64,000 bases of DNA from Takakia lepidozioides (GCA_030704615.1 CM060731.1:87588756-87652755); one strand, 5' to 3'. Counted from the stretch's first letter, positions 23,701 to 35,224 are shown. Numbers and translations: made by a program. The notes: generated by a model not told the origin, from the sequence alone.

Positions 23701-26700
23701 AGTGGGATCAAAAATGGTTCTTTGGGATGAGGCGGTGGCACTAGTAAGCATTCCTCAGCCTGCCCTATCCCTTAACATAGATAAAGTCATGTCTTAGTCT
23801 CACAAATTCTCACAGCAAGGGATCTTGCTTTACTTTCTTGGAAGGATCAAAGCTTGAATATGGGTGAGAAGATGGGTGGTAAAGCTAGCACTTGGATGCT
23901 GAAGGTGGCTTGACTGATCGTCACTTTTGCCTCGCTATGGATAGGAGACTCTACGCAATCGTGTTTAGCTCTCTTGACGAGGCAGTGAAGGCTATGAAAT
24001 TCAATCCGCTCGAGTCACACTGCAAGGTACATATCTTCCTGTGGTCTCGGATTGGGGTCACAGGGAAGGTGTCACTTGTAAGCTCCGTGTGAATGCTATT
24101 TTTTGCTTATCTGGAAACCACCTCAACTCTCTGTGTGAGATTGGTGTTAGTTTTGGAATACTCATTGGCTCCATTAATGTTTATTATCCAAGGGAAGAAG
24201 TGGTTATCAGTATAAATAAGCTCAAAGGTCTTCTACGTTTTGTAATCTTCAAAAATTCATATATGATGCTTAACAGGTTTGAAAAAGAAAGTATGAAGTA
24301 AAGATGTAGGGACATCATTTTTTAAAGAAAAATGGGAGAGAATGTACACGTGGGCAGTCACTATATAGATACGTCGGTGTCGATCGGACCATGATAGATA
24401 GGTATATAGGAGCATTGATTTTGTATAGCATCAGCGAAACAGTCAAGAATGGTCAGGAAGAGGAACATGAAGGTCTAATGTGTCATTGAGATCCACAATG
24501 TTATCAAAATATCTGTAACTATGACTAAAATCTGGTTGGAAAAAAATTTGTGCAATATTAGGAGTTTGTGTTTCCTTTGGAAGCAACATACTATGCAATA
24601 ACGCTTCACATTTGTTCCGGTGCATGCTGTGTTGTAAAAATGTTCTTGATGCATAATATTTTGCAGATTTTAGCATGGATGATAAACACCCTACAAAATA
24701 GCGAAGAATTTTCCGGATCCTTGATAAATGCAATACATAAAAGCACGTTCAAATACATTGGAAGAAGTGAAACAAACGTGTTTTTTAGTTCCGCATTGTT
24801 GTACAATGCATATAAATTTTTCCCTTCCTCCCTATCCTCTGCAGTTACATTTTAACTAAAAATGTGGTTGTTCAAATTCTTTCAAATACAATAGCCAAGC
24901 ATACATTTCCAAGTATGTAGATGAACTTGTTTTAATTTGTCCTGAAGCAAAATCTCTAATTTGATACCAATTCACCTCCTTATTTTCCTTATCAATTGGC
25001 ATGAGCCCATGTGGGCCATGTCATTCCACTAAACGCACGAGTCAGAAACTCTAGTGCAAATATGCCGCTCTTGCCCTAGGTCAAATTCTTTGAGAAGTTG
25101 TTGACGTCGTCGATTAGCACAGATTTTGGAAAGAGTTGATCAAAGAACAATCTAGGGTTTTCTCCCCTCAGTCATCATACCCTAATGGATCTTATACACA
25201 ATGGATTTAACGCTAATGGGTTTTCCCTCAAAACTAGTGAGCAACGAGATTTCTAAATCCGCCAAAGAGCATGCACTCTCAAGCAAGCCTAGACATAACA
25301 AGAAATATAAAATTGCCTTACTTGGAAGTTTAGCAACAAAAGGAGATGGAAGTCCCATTGCCGAGAAATGGACCAGCAGGAATAAAATGAGAGAATGAGA
25401 AGCCAAGCTCTATTGGTTGATGGGCAATCAATTAGACAGTGATCAATAGATTCAGAGGAGCCCTGACAAGAACAACAAGTAGAGTTCTGGAGGAAATTTT
25501 AACCAAAAGAACCCACAAAATTTTGCAGATCTGTCTTTCTACCATATGTCTTTCCAAACTCCTTAGTTCTTGGGACCAAAAGTGACCTCCATTCTGTCTG
25601 CCATTTCATAGAGAATGAGTGTGGAGGCCTTAGCAAGACATACACGATTTTGGTGTACTTCCACTTGTCATCCTTGACCATTCCCCCGAGTTGAATTGGA
25701 TTTGGGCCAAAGGGGTTAAGAGAAATAATTTTTTTTTGGAATGGATGGCCCAAGGAAGTTGCCCCCCAAATGGAGAAACTAGATTGGGAACATTGGAGTT
25801 GAGGTCAAATGTATGAATTTCAAAGCGGTTAGTTGTCTGGGACTAGACATGCCCGCAAACCAGTGGTTTGTCAGATTCTGACACCTTGAACCCTATCCCC
25901 AACACATAACTATCAACAATAGATAAGACAAGCGTAACATTACAGGGGGAGCCAATGAGACATTCCAACCAAGGTGGAGCTTGCTAATTATCCTTGTCTG
26001 CCACAAAAAGAGCGTAGATATAAGCAGGGATATTGCCAACAATTAAAGGCCACGACCTGGAGGTTTTGGCCTGCCAATGAAAGGAGCCACCTCATGAGCA
26101 AAGATAAATGCACCATTATCCCAAATGTGAGTTATGTGGGAGGGACCAGCCACTTCCCACAGTGCCCATTTGGGAGCTGAAAACACCAGGTGCTCTAAGT
26201 CCAAGTTCAGATTGCCAAAGAGGGGATGATTGAGAGCTTCTGCAAATGCGGCCACTATTCTTAGAGTCAAAGTAGGTCGTAGAGCCAACCATGTAGCCCA
26301 AATTAATTTCTTGGCTTGCAATTCATGTGCAGAAGGCCTAAAATCTCCAACGAAGAAAGGGACCTACCTTGAAGAAGTGGGGATCATAGCCATCAGATAG
26401 GGGCAAATAATTTTGCACCAAAGATTATTCGAATGCAGAAAGGAGCGAGAAATCCATTTGGCCAATAGAACTTGAAGTTCCGCTTCAGGATCAGAATTCC
26501 TAGGCCCCCATTGGATTTGGACTGACCAAGCTGATTCTAGGAAACAAGGCCCGTTTCTTGGGGGAAGCAGACAAGGCACCGCAAAAAAAATTGCGCATAA
26601 GCGCTATAATGCTCATGATGAGCTTTGAGCGAGGAGCCCACACCACTGCGAAGAACCAAACTGAGGCTAATAGAACCTGGTTGAGAACCAAGGCCCTAGC

Positions 26701-29700
26701 TACAATAGAGAGCATGGCAGAGCTCCAGAATGAGAACTTCTTCTTAAGGTTCCAAGCCCACTTCTATGGTTGGTCATTGGAGAAAACTTTCTTAGTATGG
26801 CAAATGACATTCTTCTCAAAGAATTGATGTCTTCACAACTCTTTGAGAGGATCGTCACCCTGCTTTTCAAAAAAGGTAACAAAGAGATTGTTTCCAATTA
26901 CAGACCAATTACTTTGTGAATGTCTCAAACAAGATCATTGCCAAAACTTTGTCGAGCTCCGCCTGCAACCTCTTTTACCAAAATTTGTCTAGGCTGATCA
27001 GATGTAATTTATTAAACATAATGATTCTTGATAATATCTTGTTTACCAATGAGTCTTTCTTCACAACGGGCAAGGTCAATCAACCTTTGGTTTTTTTTAT
27101 GTTAGACTAAAAAAATGCCTTTGATTCTATTGATTGCACATGGCTATCTTTCTTCATAAGGCTGACATTGAAGGTTTCTTCCTGACTTGGTCAAGATTTT
27201 CCTCTCATCGGCTTCAACCAAAGTCATGGTGAACGGGGTTCTCCCTCCCTTATTTCCTCCCTTCTATTCTACAAAAAAAGGTTGTCCTTTGGCTCATTTC
27301 CTCTTCTTTATTGCTATTGATGGTATAGGTCACTTGCTTGATTCTAGAACTGATATTGTTGGTCTTCACCTCTCTCATTCTAATTGTGGAGATTCAAATA
27401 GTATCCAAATTTATATGTATGCTAACGATATAGTTTTGCTTCCTGATAATTCTCATGCTAGCAATATCAACACTCAAGTTTTTCAAGCTTGGAACTCTTT
27501 TTGCTTGGCTTCAAGGCTTAAAGTGATTTGGTTGAATCGTTTGACTTATGATTTCCAAATTGGCAGATGAATATGTAGCATCATATTGTCCTCTTTGGGA
27601 TCAAAATTTGGGACTCCAATGCGTTGTGGATGGTCATTCTCACACTCTTATGGGTCACCATATGGACTATGAGCAGAGGCTCAACTTGAAGAACTCCCTA
27701 GCATCCCATCCAGTCTGGAGTTTCCAAGATGCAGAGTTTATCAACCGCCTTACCAAGTTCTTACATAGAGAAGGGGGAATCCAAATCTTGGATGTCGGCC
27801 TGTGAGAGTTTGCGAGGTAGGCTATTCAAAACTAGAGATTTGGAAGACCTGGAGAGATGAGATATTATTGGGTTTTTGTAAAGATGGACCCAAAATCATT
27901 GTTGCTATCTTAGCAATCTCTCTCGAGTTGGAGACAATCCAAGAATTATCCTTCAACAAGTACAATAACAGTACAGCTAACATCCTTTGTCTTGCCTTGA
28001 TAAATAAACATTTTATCATTTGTTCCGCTCCAAAGACTAGTTAATCCCAATTTCAAGCTTAAGCGCTTTTTCCTTTGAATTGCGAACCTAGTTGAGGTTA
28101 TGCTTAGCTCACTTGTAGGAAAGTATAGTTTGAGGCCCTTCTTGGTTAGATTCCATAAGCATCTGACAGACATTAAGACACTTAACCAAAGATTTTTTCT
28201 CTATGTGCTGATTCTTCACCATGCATGATTACGGGAAAGATCTTGGCTAAGATCCCTACCAACTTGCAACTTTAAAAAGAATTTCAATGTAGGGGAAGTG
28301 ACCCCATGAGCCACATTCATCCAAACAGCCTCTAACTACTCTAAGTGTGTCAAGTACTTAAAGATTGTTGGATTCAACTTGAAGTAGCCATGATCCTTAA
28401 CTCTGGAACCCGAAAGGATGGAACAAAATGGAAATCCCTACATGATCAAATTCTGGAGGAATTGGACCAAATGGGCATTTCTTAGCCAAGGGAAGAATGA
28501 AAGAAGAACAATCAAACTTGTCAAGTATAGCAAAGCTAGCGTTGGCGGGTCTCTAGACCAAGAAAAAAAAACCCACCAAGTTCTTGTTCTTAGGGTGAGG
28601 CATCTTCCAATCTAATGGCTAACAGAGCCAGTCCCAAACATTTCTTTCTGTAATAGAGATATTGGTTAGCAGACTTGGAACCAAAATGATTAGAAATGTG
28701 ATGTACCATATTGAAGTCTCCTCCTAAATTCGAGTGAGCAATCTTCGGAGGCCCAACATTTTTTGTCTAAATATAAGGTCCCAAAATTGGATTTCCTCTT
28801 CGTAATTTGCCCAAGAGCATAAGAAAAAAAGTATGACGCCTCTCGAAGGGAGCGTAATTTATGGTGTCACTTGACCCCGAAGGGCTACTGCCTTCCAGCA
28901 GGAAGGTTGACACCTTCATGACACACCAGATGGTGGTTTGAACCCACAACCACATCCAACGTGGTATGTGCCCATTACCACTGGGCTACATGCTGGTTGT
29001 CCCCAAGAGCATAAATTTTGATCAAACCAATCGAACATAGAGGACATGAAGGCGCATTGGACTCTACCTTGGACCCAAATCTCAATACCAAGGAAAGATG
29101 AGAAGAGTCGATCAGAAAGGGATATGAATATGGCAAGCTCGGGAATCAATAACCATGGGATTCCAGCTTGAGCTGCAAATGAGGGCAATAGTGAGTTATC
29201 AATAGAAACAACCTTGCGAGAGTTGAGTTTGTATTCTTGCGGAAAAAAAAAAACTAGGGTGCTTGCTCAAAAATTGCGAAGCGTCCCAACACCTGATCCT
29301 AGCATGTTTCGGGCCAGATGCTTTTGAACCGATCCCTCTAATGTTCCAGCTATTGATTGCAAAATTCATGGAGGTAAGCAATAGGACCTTTGGAAAACCC
29401 ATGATTTGATGGCTAGAGTGGGGAAAATTTGAATTTCGTCTTTTTCTCAGAAAGCGGGAGGGAGAATTTCCATTTGAAACCCACATGAGGTGAAATGAAA
29501 CTAGAGAGACATAGAATGCAAAAAAGAAAAGACCCTTATTGTCTCTTATGGTCTCTTTGCAAGGAGAACCAACTCTTTTTGCGGATCAAGCAGGAGGAAA
29601 GAGCAAATGAGAGATCAATTTGAAGAGCACTTGCAGAGAGAAATAAGAGTAGAATAATTGATAACAATAGACAATAGATCCAACCCCCCGTATCTGGGGA

Positions 29701-32700
29701 GAATTTTCGATGGGTACGATGAGGACAAAAAGACTGAGACCCAACAATGCTTTGAATTAAGATCAATTGCCAAACAAACAAAGAGGGGAGAAGCATACAT
29801 ACCGCTCGGGGGCAGAATTGATAGTCTCCTCTGCAGAGCAAAGCTCAAAGATGGGTCCACCTGCTGCATTGGGGAGAGGGGCATGTCTAGCATCTTGCCC
29901 AAGCGAAACTACCCCAACCTGTCGGGTGGATCTCGAAACAGCCGCGACCAATTTTAGACCAACATCAAGAATGGAATAATTGTGCGTCATGACCCAAGGG
30001 TCTTTAACTCTCAAAGAAAGATAGAATTTACAAACCCAATTCCATTCTTTAAGCCCCAATTTTCTTTTGCCCGAAGGCCATCTGAGCTTCTAAGAACTGG
30101 GAGGAGATGGATAACAAACAACCAAGGCTGAGATGGAGCATTTTCCACTAGATAACCAAAATGTACCACTGTTTCCTGAATAAGAAAAAACCGTGGGATT
30201 CTATTAGTGAATATATCTATGATCTTTTGGAACTTCCCGACCTATAAAGAATTTTCTAGCCTCCTGATCAATATCCAGGAAGATAATAAGCCATTTCCCC
30301 CATCCATTAGCAGTACCCTAGGTTCATCATTGTGGAGGCAAAAATGATTGGAGTGACGCAAATCGCCGTCGTCTCCCTCCTCTCATGAGTTTGAGAATAC
30401 TGAAAATATGATGTTGGGGAAGGATTGAACCATTAGGTAAGAGATCGCCAAACTCGTTGCCTGTTGTTCACTCTACGAAGCAATATAGAAGGGGGAAATG
30501 GCTTAGGTTGAGATCAACGGCCTACACATAGGAATGAGCTGACTACAATCCGGAACATCCGTGGGCGAGACCTCCAACCTCTTGCGTTTCGTAATCACCG
30601 GTTGCTGCAGACCTAACGAGGGCAATGAGCTCTACTGTTGGTGGGAAAATCAAGAACAGGGGAGGATGCGTTAGCATGCGGGACTCCATCCCCATCACCA
30701 ACCGTCTTGGAGAAATCCGAGTCATCTGCCTATGAAACACATCTTTTGTGCTTGGCGATGGGGCAATCAGACTTCATGTGCTCCTCCCCATTACGTAAAG
30801 CCCTATGAGATTTTTTCCTATAGCTTTATGGGGCGGGTTGTAGAGTAGAATCGGGGGTATTAGGGCGTCACACATGAGCTCCCTCCTGGGCGTGTGAGCT
30901 CCCCCGTGAGTGGGAGCTTATGCGTAAGATCCCTGCAACGTGGGGGAAAAACGTGTAAGGCTCATCCAGCCGCTCATCCATCCTTGGATCGGCATACGCA
31001 GGGTGAGGCATTATCCCGCGGGGCTTCCAACACCCTGTAATCCTTGGGCCCCTCGGGATAATGCCTCACCCTATACAAGCAAAACAAATATTGTGTAAGA
31101 CCTCTTCCTTAATAGCACCGACAATGTAACAATTGTCCAGAGTGGGCAATTTGAGAATCACCGCCGATCCCGTACCAATTTTAATAAAACCAAACGCCAC
31201 TGGACGTGTAAGTTGTTGTCCAAACAAAGGTGGTTATTGCATGTTGGGCCCACACGGCTAATGCATGCCACAGCCATATGGCCAGTGAACGTGGGTTTTG
31301 CATGTGGGACCCACATTGAAAATGCATGCCAAGGCCATGTTGGGGTCTGCATGCCTAGAACTTGTTGTGAAACATTGACGGTTTCTGTTTGTAGACATGA
31401 ACAATCTTGCAACTTCTAGTTCTCTTAGAAATTAATAGCCCATGGTCAAGTATAAGAATTATACTAACGTCTGCTTTAAAAGTGGGATAAATTATAGCTA
31501 CAATGTCATAGAGCCCTGACAATCATTGTGGACTGTTGTAGACATCACATGTTGTATATATTGCAAGTTTATTACTTCAAATATCTCATGATTAAAAAAA
31601 ACTAAGCATAACATAACGTATTAATATTATAGTGTTAAAAATCATATTACAACTTTTATTTATATTAATTTAATAAGATAATAAGACTTTAACCCCCAAA
31701 AACGTAAACACAAATAAATGATATCTAGAGAAGAAATACCAACCTGTTTTAAACGAGCAGGAGGCCAACTTGGTGGTGCAAATCCTAGCTCTCTCAACTC
31801 CACCACTGCAACCTCAAGTTTAATCTTTACATGGTATATTGAATTACCCTTTCTTCAAAATATATATATATATTGAATTACAGGTAGTTGAAGACAATGT
31901 CGTAGTTTTATCGTTCTCAATGTAATATGTACTATTAATAATTTTGCCACATCATGCCTTTTTATACTAATGACTCAACTTCCATGCCACAAATCAAACA
32001 TAACAACATGTTTAATTACAAAAAGGTAAAAATAATTTTCTAATCAATATAGTTTTATTGATATATCATAATTGCAATAAGACTTATTGTATTGAGCAAA
32101 AAATACATACATATGTTCGCACATGCTGCATTGGGATCATCAGCCTCATTTGGAGTTGAAAAGCTTCGTCCGATAAAGTTAAAAAGCCATGCCACCTATT
32201 ATTTTATATGCAAATATATATATCTATATATAACAACCAACATTTAGCCCATTGTAAGGGCACAAGCCGCCTCAATAGTGTTTGTGGGTTTAAGTCACAT
32301 GTTCAATGTCATAAAGGTGTCCACCTCTCCACCGGAAGGCAATAGCCCTTCAAGGTGAAGTGACACCATAAGTTACGCTTCAGCACTGCATTAATTATCA
32401 TTTTTATTATATCTATATTCATGCGGAAGTTCATATTCATCATGTTGCATATATAACATTATAAATATTTCAATAGATAAAAATTAATACATTTAATCCA
32501 CATGATATAAGTATCTTATAAGAGAATTATTCTTAAGAGCTATGTATGTTCATCTAAATCTTACAAAATTGATGCAAACTTTAAATTGAGTTATATACGT
32601 GGCTGTTGTACCAGTTGTACATAACGTTCAATCCATTAGATTAACTCACAATGCTAATGAAGTATAGAAATTGCTCATTGCGATTATTTGAAGGCAACGC

Positions 32701-33554
32701 AAAATAGAATTTGTGTAAACGGGGCCATGGCGGCTTCCTACACAAATTACAACAATAATTTGTGAAATAATAACATCTCATTCATTTAGATTATATATAT
32801 AGTCACAAGGGTGAATTAACATTTCAGTAAAGGCCACAACAACCTTAAATTATTTATATATGCAGTGACATCCAAAAGATAGCCTAGTAGTTAGGGCATA
32901 ACACCATTTCATTAGTGGTTGTGGGTTCAAAACTACATGTGTGTGTTGGATGTCATAAAAGTGTCCACCTTCCCATCCGAAGGCAGTAGCCCTTCGGGAT
33001 CATAAGTTACGCTTGCTTCAGCAAGAATTCACACTTACATATGCAGTGAATTATTGAATTGTATAACGGTGCAAAAATGAATGGTTGATAATGCTGAATG
33101 AGTGTGTAACCAATCGATTTAACCCTCCATTCTTCACAAAAAAATTGGTACATTGAAATTAAATTGAGTTTATCCCACCTTAGGGGGGAATAGCCATGAG
33201 GCAAAGTGGTTCTTAGTTACTCTAGCATCATAGTCTTCTATCTCTTTATCCCATCTCAAGATGTTTTTGTGTGTTTAAAAAAAAAAAAATGTTATAGTGT
33301 TTATCTTATTTTAGAATTAGTTGAACCCCATGAAGGTACGTATATGAAATAGTTTACTACTTCTCAATATAAACGGACTTGCCAGTCAATCAATATGTTT
33401 GGAATGTCATATGTTGCCTATGAGTCTTAAGATACCAACCTTACTAGATTCTTAAGATTGAAAATTACCTTGAACAACAAAACCCTTGTTCATAATCAAG
33501 TAATTTGAGTTTATCCACTATGAGCTCCATCATCACACTTGCCCTCATTTCTGA
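16569..33554 (-). CDS. IFT57: Intraflagellar transport protein 57 homologue, 15 exons seen
   Basis: IFT57 is an IFT-B subunit that works in the trafficking of proteins along cilia. Minus-strand exons (high to low): 33469-33554, 32650-32737, 32111-32195, 31744-31805, 22132-22223, 21857-21917, 21450-21550, 21088-21172, 20707-20763, 20115-20158, 19916-19994, 19069-19116, 18704-18784, 18007-18087, 16587-16643. Every junction has GT-AG ends and the codon phases match across all of them, giving about 367 open codons. Family blocks in order: VDKLKLLDYE, KFYFALPSN, VAWLFNFIGR, ADDPNAACANI, VELRELGF, GYGDAVCSVVDTLGSLALEA, NKWKLELERIAPQLR, KDWRAHLEQ, KLESCEKFINVQLE, LVQIKSTIQKLK, MEVRIGVLEHSLLQ. The C-terminal half is coiled-coil. 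The first ATG seen is at 33548, and a 5' exon may be missing. Reading through the last donor stops at 16569; animal proteins run about 30 residues further, so a last exon may be unseen. Confidence 0.93.
16757..17724. mobile_element. MITE-like element with terminal inverted repeats, in a SINE remnant
   Basis: The left end (AACTACACCTAATATAACAT) and the complement of the right end (AACTACACCAAATACAACAT) match over about 40 bp. A GTGGGCCACACTAATT palindrome recurs inside. Flanks on both sides resemble the two halves of SINE family 2, so the element may have inserted into one. No target duplication could be fixed. It lies in the last IFT57 intron. Confidence 0.55.
18181..18634. mobile_element. 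Small inverted-repeat element in an IFT57 intron
   Basis: Imperfect 26-bp inverted repeats (18181-18206 and 18609-18634, core TGGCCTC..AATGAGGC) enclose about 400 bp. Inside, the motif GCATGAAGGTAGT and variants recur about five times, and GCGGGCCCCACT occurs near both ends in the same orientation. No coding capacity. It sits between two IFT57 exons. Confidence 0.5.
19458..19775 (-). mobile_element. SINE, family 1, enlarged copy with target duplication
   Basis: A 10-bp target duplication TTGTACATTA flanks the copy (19448-19457 and 19776-19785). Head (GATGGCCTAGCG, box B GGTTCAAAGC) and 3' end (CACCATAAATTACG) are those of family 1. About 140 extra bases lie in the middle, so something has inserted into it or it is a composite. 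It lies in an IFT57 intron, same strand as the gene. Confidence 0.8.
20316..20490. repeat. 17-bp perfect inverted repeat in an IFT57 intron
   Basis: AGTTTGGACCCGAGTTT near 20317 is repeated as its exact complement at 20474-20490. The spacer of about 140 bp has no coding capacity. It could be a foldback element. Confidence 0.5.
20930..21015 (-). mobile_element. Diverged 3' fragment of SINE family 1
   Basis: The stretch TAAGTATGGTGTCCCTTCTC and the following GGTGGACAC..GACACCTTCAT are a weathered match to the 3' half of the family 1 SINE in minus orientation. The tRNA-like head is missing. Confidence 0.45.
21088..22223 (-). CDS. IFT57: IFT57 exons 5-8: end of N-terminal domain and acidic linker
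   Basis: Exon 22132-22223 begins GYGDAVCSVVD directly after a 9.5-kb intron. Exon 21857-21917 starts in phase 2 after a TAG acceptor. Exon 21450-21550 encodes the acidic linker that is poorly conserved in the family. Exon 21088-21172 encodes the strongly conserved NKWKLELERIAPQLR block. Confidence 0.92.
23640..24300 (+). pseudogene. LINE ORF1-like remnant in the large IFT57 intron
   Basis: Broken plus-strand frames contain FCLAMDRRLYAIVF and, in another frame, a stretch of the type DWGHREGV..GNHLNSLCEIGVSFG. These resemble the gag-like ORF1 domain that plant L1 elements carry. Stops are frequent, and the assignment rests on pattern resemblance only. The preceding part of the intron (22224-23640) holds nothing that I can name. 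Confidence 0.4.
25170..26835 (-). pseudogene. LINE (L1-type) C-terminal ORF2 region
   Basis: Minus-strand frames encode the part of ORF2 after the polymerase: LSIVARALVLNQVLL followed by a SALMRNFF..G block, then NSDPEAELQVLLAKWISRS and LWCKII. These are the usual conserved blocks of plant L1 elements (the LSxAGR, GGLGI and ALLxKW types). Frames change several times. The polymerase segment itself lies next to it in reverse orientation. Confidence 0.75.
26840..27560 (+). pseudogene. LINE reverse transcriptase segment, inverted
   Basis: Plus-strand frames contain LLFKKGNKEIVSNYRPI, a KNAFDSID block, a GCPLAHFLFFIAIDGI block and YANDIVLL, which corresponds to the catalytic YADD box with one Asp replaced. 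The order is that of a non-LTR reverse transcriptase, but on the opposite strand to the endonuclease and C-terminal parts on either side. Stops and frame changes make it inactive. Confidence 0.75.
28380..29372 (-). pseudogene. LINE endonuclease (ORF2 N-terminus) remnant
   Basis: The minus-strand frame starts MNFAINSWNIRGIGSKA, which matches the first conserved block (W-N-x-R-G) of the L1 apurinic endonuclease. The following frames read as an endonuclease body ending with a FAILDKFDCSSFF-like block. A family 1 SINE with a 13-bp duplication interrupts it. Many stops. Confidence 0.65.
28823..29001 (-). mobile_element. SINE, family 1, in the LINE endonuclease, 13-bp target duplication
   Basis: The copy has box A (TAGCCCAGTGG), box B (GGTTCAAACC) and the family 3' end. 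A perfect duplication CCCAAGAGCATAA flanks it (28810-28822 and 29002-29014). Removing it makes the two halves of the LINE remnant contiguous, so the SINE came after the LINE. Confidence 0.9.
29373..30999. other. IFT57 intron sequence, no gene recognised
   Basis: This should be the 5' part of the LINE (ORF1 and leader) by position, but I could not recognise ORF1 motifs in any frame. Short minus-strand frames of 60-100 codons exist without motifs. Confidence 0.3.
31000..31072. repeat. 25-bp near-perfect hairpin
   Basis: Arms 31000-31024 and 31048-31072 (AGGGTGAGGCATTATCCC start) pair at 24 of 25 positions around a 23-base loop. It lies in the 9.5-kb IFT57 intron. It could be the end of a foldback transposon or a transcribed hairpin. 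I see no neighbouring motif that decides. Confidence 0.7.
31744..33554 (-). CDS. IFT57: IFT57 exons 1-4 (as seen): N-terminal domain
   Basis: Four exons encode the N-terminal calponin-homology-like domain. Exon 33469-33554 carries VMMELIVDKLKLLDYE and ends in a split Arg codon completed by the next exon. Exon 32650-32737 ends at a perfect GTGAGT donor. Exons 32111-32195 and 31744-31805 share a split Leu codon. Two family-1 SINEs sit in the introns (32232 and 32869), on the opposite strand. Confidence 0.9.
32232..32407 (+). mobile_element. SINE, family 1, in an IFT57 intron
   Basis: The head has TTTAGCCCATTGTAAGGGC and a weathered box B (GGTTTAAGTC). The 3' end is CACCATAAGTTACGCTTC. The flanking duplication TATATCTATAT (32219-32229 and 32408-32418) is less certain because it lies in AT-rich sequence. 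Confidence 0.8.
32869..33038 (+). mobile_element. SINE, family 1, in an IFT57 intron, 11-bp duplication
   Basis: Box A-like TAGCCTAGTAGTTAGG and box B GGTTCAAAAC are followed by the family body and 3' end. A perfect duplication ATATGCAGTGA flanks it (32858-32868 and 33039-33049). It is on the strand opposite to IFT57. Confidence 0.88.
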
Positions 33555-35224
33555 CTGTTTATAGCCAAGCCCTCAAAACCCAATATTGTTAACTTTGAAG
33601 GGTTTCAAGATCATAATGATTAGTGTCAAATATTTATCTATACCATAAATACATAAGATCCTTCAAAAAACTACATCATCACATTGATCGAGCATATTTA
33701 AAAATCTACACATTGTACTGCATGACATACATATATGTAGAGACATGTTGTATCCACTAAAATATAAAATTGAATATACATATGTTTCGGTACATTAAAA
33801 TATGCTTTAAATTCTAGAGAATACTTTTTCACATATAAGAGTCAAGGATATATGCCGTTGTATCACCTTACATTATGCATAAGATTGTAGCTTTATCACT
33901 CCAGATGATGTTTAGTTTATTAACCTATGGAGTTTTCATAGTAAAACAAACTGAGTTAATAATCTCCTTTAATGGTCAAATACCTCATGTGGGCCGTCAT
34001 TTGTTTGTGAGACAATGTGATCATTTTAACGTAAGACATGTGAATGTTATGTATTTACATAGTCTAAATTATAGTATTGCCCAATTTTTAAATTTAATGA
34101 ATAATAGTAAATGCCATCCCCTTTTCATTAATATATTTCCAGGGCCTCAGTCCCCTGTTCTTTAAAAAAAGAAAAAGAAAAAGTCTAACCTCTAATGTCC
34201 TAGTTGGAGGGAAAGCCTGTCTTTCGATTGGCATCACAATTTGATGAATGGGGAAAATACTAGATACACCCTTCAATTCTCCTATGGAGCTGCCTTCATT
34301 GGACTTTTGAGGCCACCATTAGAACCTATTGTAATTATTTCAACATGTATTAAACAACAAGTTGACCATAGTTTGTTCATATATAATGCATAATATAATT
34401 ATTATAATCTTACATCATCTAAATGATAACATGAGATAAGACATGGGTGTTGATGTATTATTTGAAAGAGTCTAAAATATTTTCCATTATTATTCCATTC
34501 CCATCCAATATGTTGACACATCTAAGTTAATTTTTTTCTCCTCTCATTGTCACAAATGTTCTAGCTAATTTCACTTCCACCCCTTCACTGATTTTGTTTG
34601 GTGTAGGTATCCTTCTCTCATGACACTTCATTGTGTCTAAGCTTGAGCACCTAAGCCTGACATACCCATCAGTTTAGTTTGGTATGAAGAACAACTGATT
34701 CTAACAGTAATATTATTCTTGCTTGGATTAAATGCTGCCATGACCCGTGGGTTGCAGCTTTTTTTTCAAACCCCTGTAAACTACATCAGGCAGCAACTGT
34801 TTATTATTATTATTATTTTTAAGAACAGGGGACAGTGGCCCTGGAAAATTTTATTAAGTTTATTTGAGGGGAATTTTTTTTATAAAGGTTTGAACCCTGC
34901 ACCCACTTGAGGATCAACCAACCTTCTTACTGCCAAGCTACACCTGCTATCTTATTCTGATCTATCAAGAAATCAACTACAAGCTTCAGCCAGCCTCACT
35001 GTTCATTCATCCACATTTTTGTTGGCCTTCCTTAGTGGAAACACGCCTCCTACCCCCACCGATGAACCGTCTTTGATGCTGATTGTTCACAATCCGTTCA
35101 TCCGTTGTCGTAATGAAGCACATAAGTAATACCCAACGTCATCCATCCTCCCTATTCTCTTCATCCGCACATGCCCTTGGCGCATTCATCACTGTTTGCC
35201 ACATTCATTCCTTCCGACTTCACC
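33555..35224. other. Region upstream of the first visible IFT57 exon
   Basis: AT-rich sequence that should hold the IFT57 promoter and perhaps a 5' exon; I could identify neither. Two partial SINE-like repeats lie in it (34141 and 34815). Confidence 0.4.
34815..34960 (-). mobile_element. SINE-like element, family 4
   Basis: On the minus strand a tRNA-like head (GTAGCTTGGCAG, then box B GGGTTCAAACC) is followed by a body ending GGGCCACTGTCCCCTGTTCT. The same 3' end occurs in plus orientation at 34141-34165, followed by an A-rich tail. The pairing of the two suggests one repeat family. Confidence 0.5.

Noticed and set aside
26835-29372. Twin priming as explanation of the inverted LINE segment
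   Set aside because: The endonuclease lies beyond the inverted part in normal orientation; twin priming leaves the inverted part at the 5' end.
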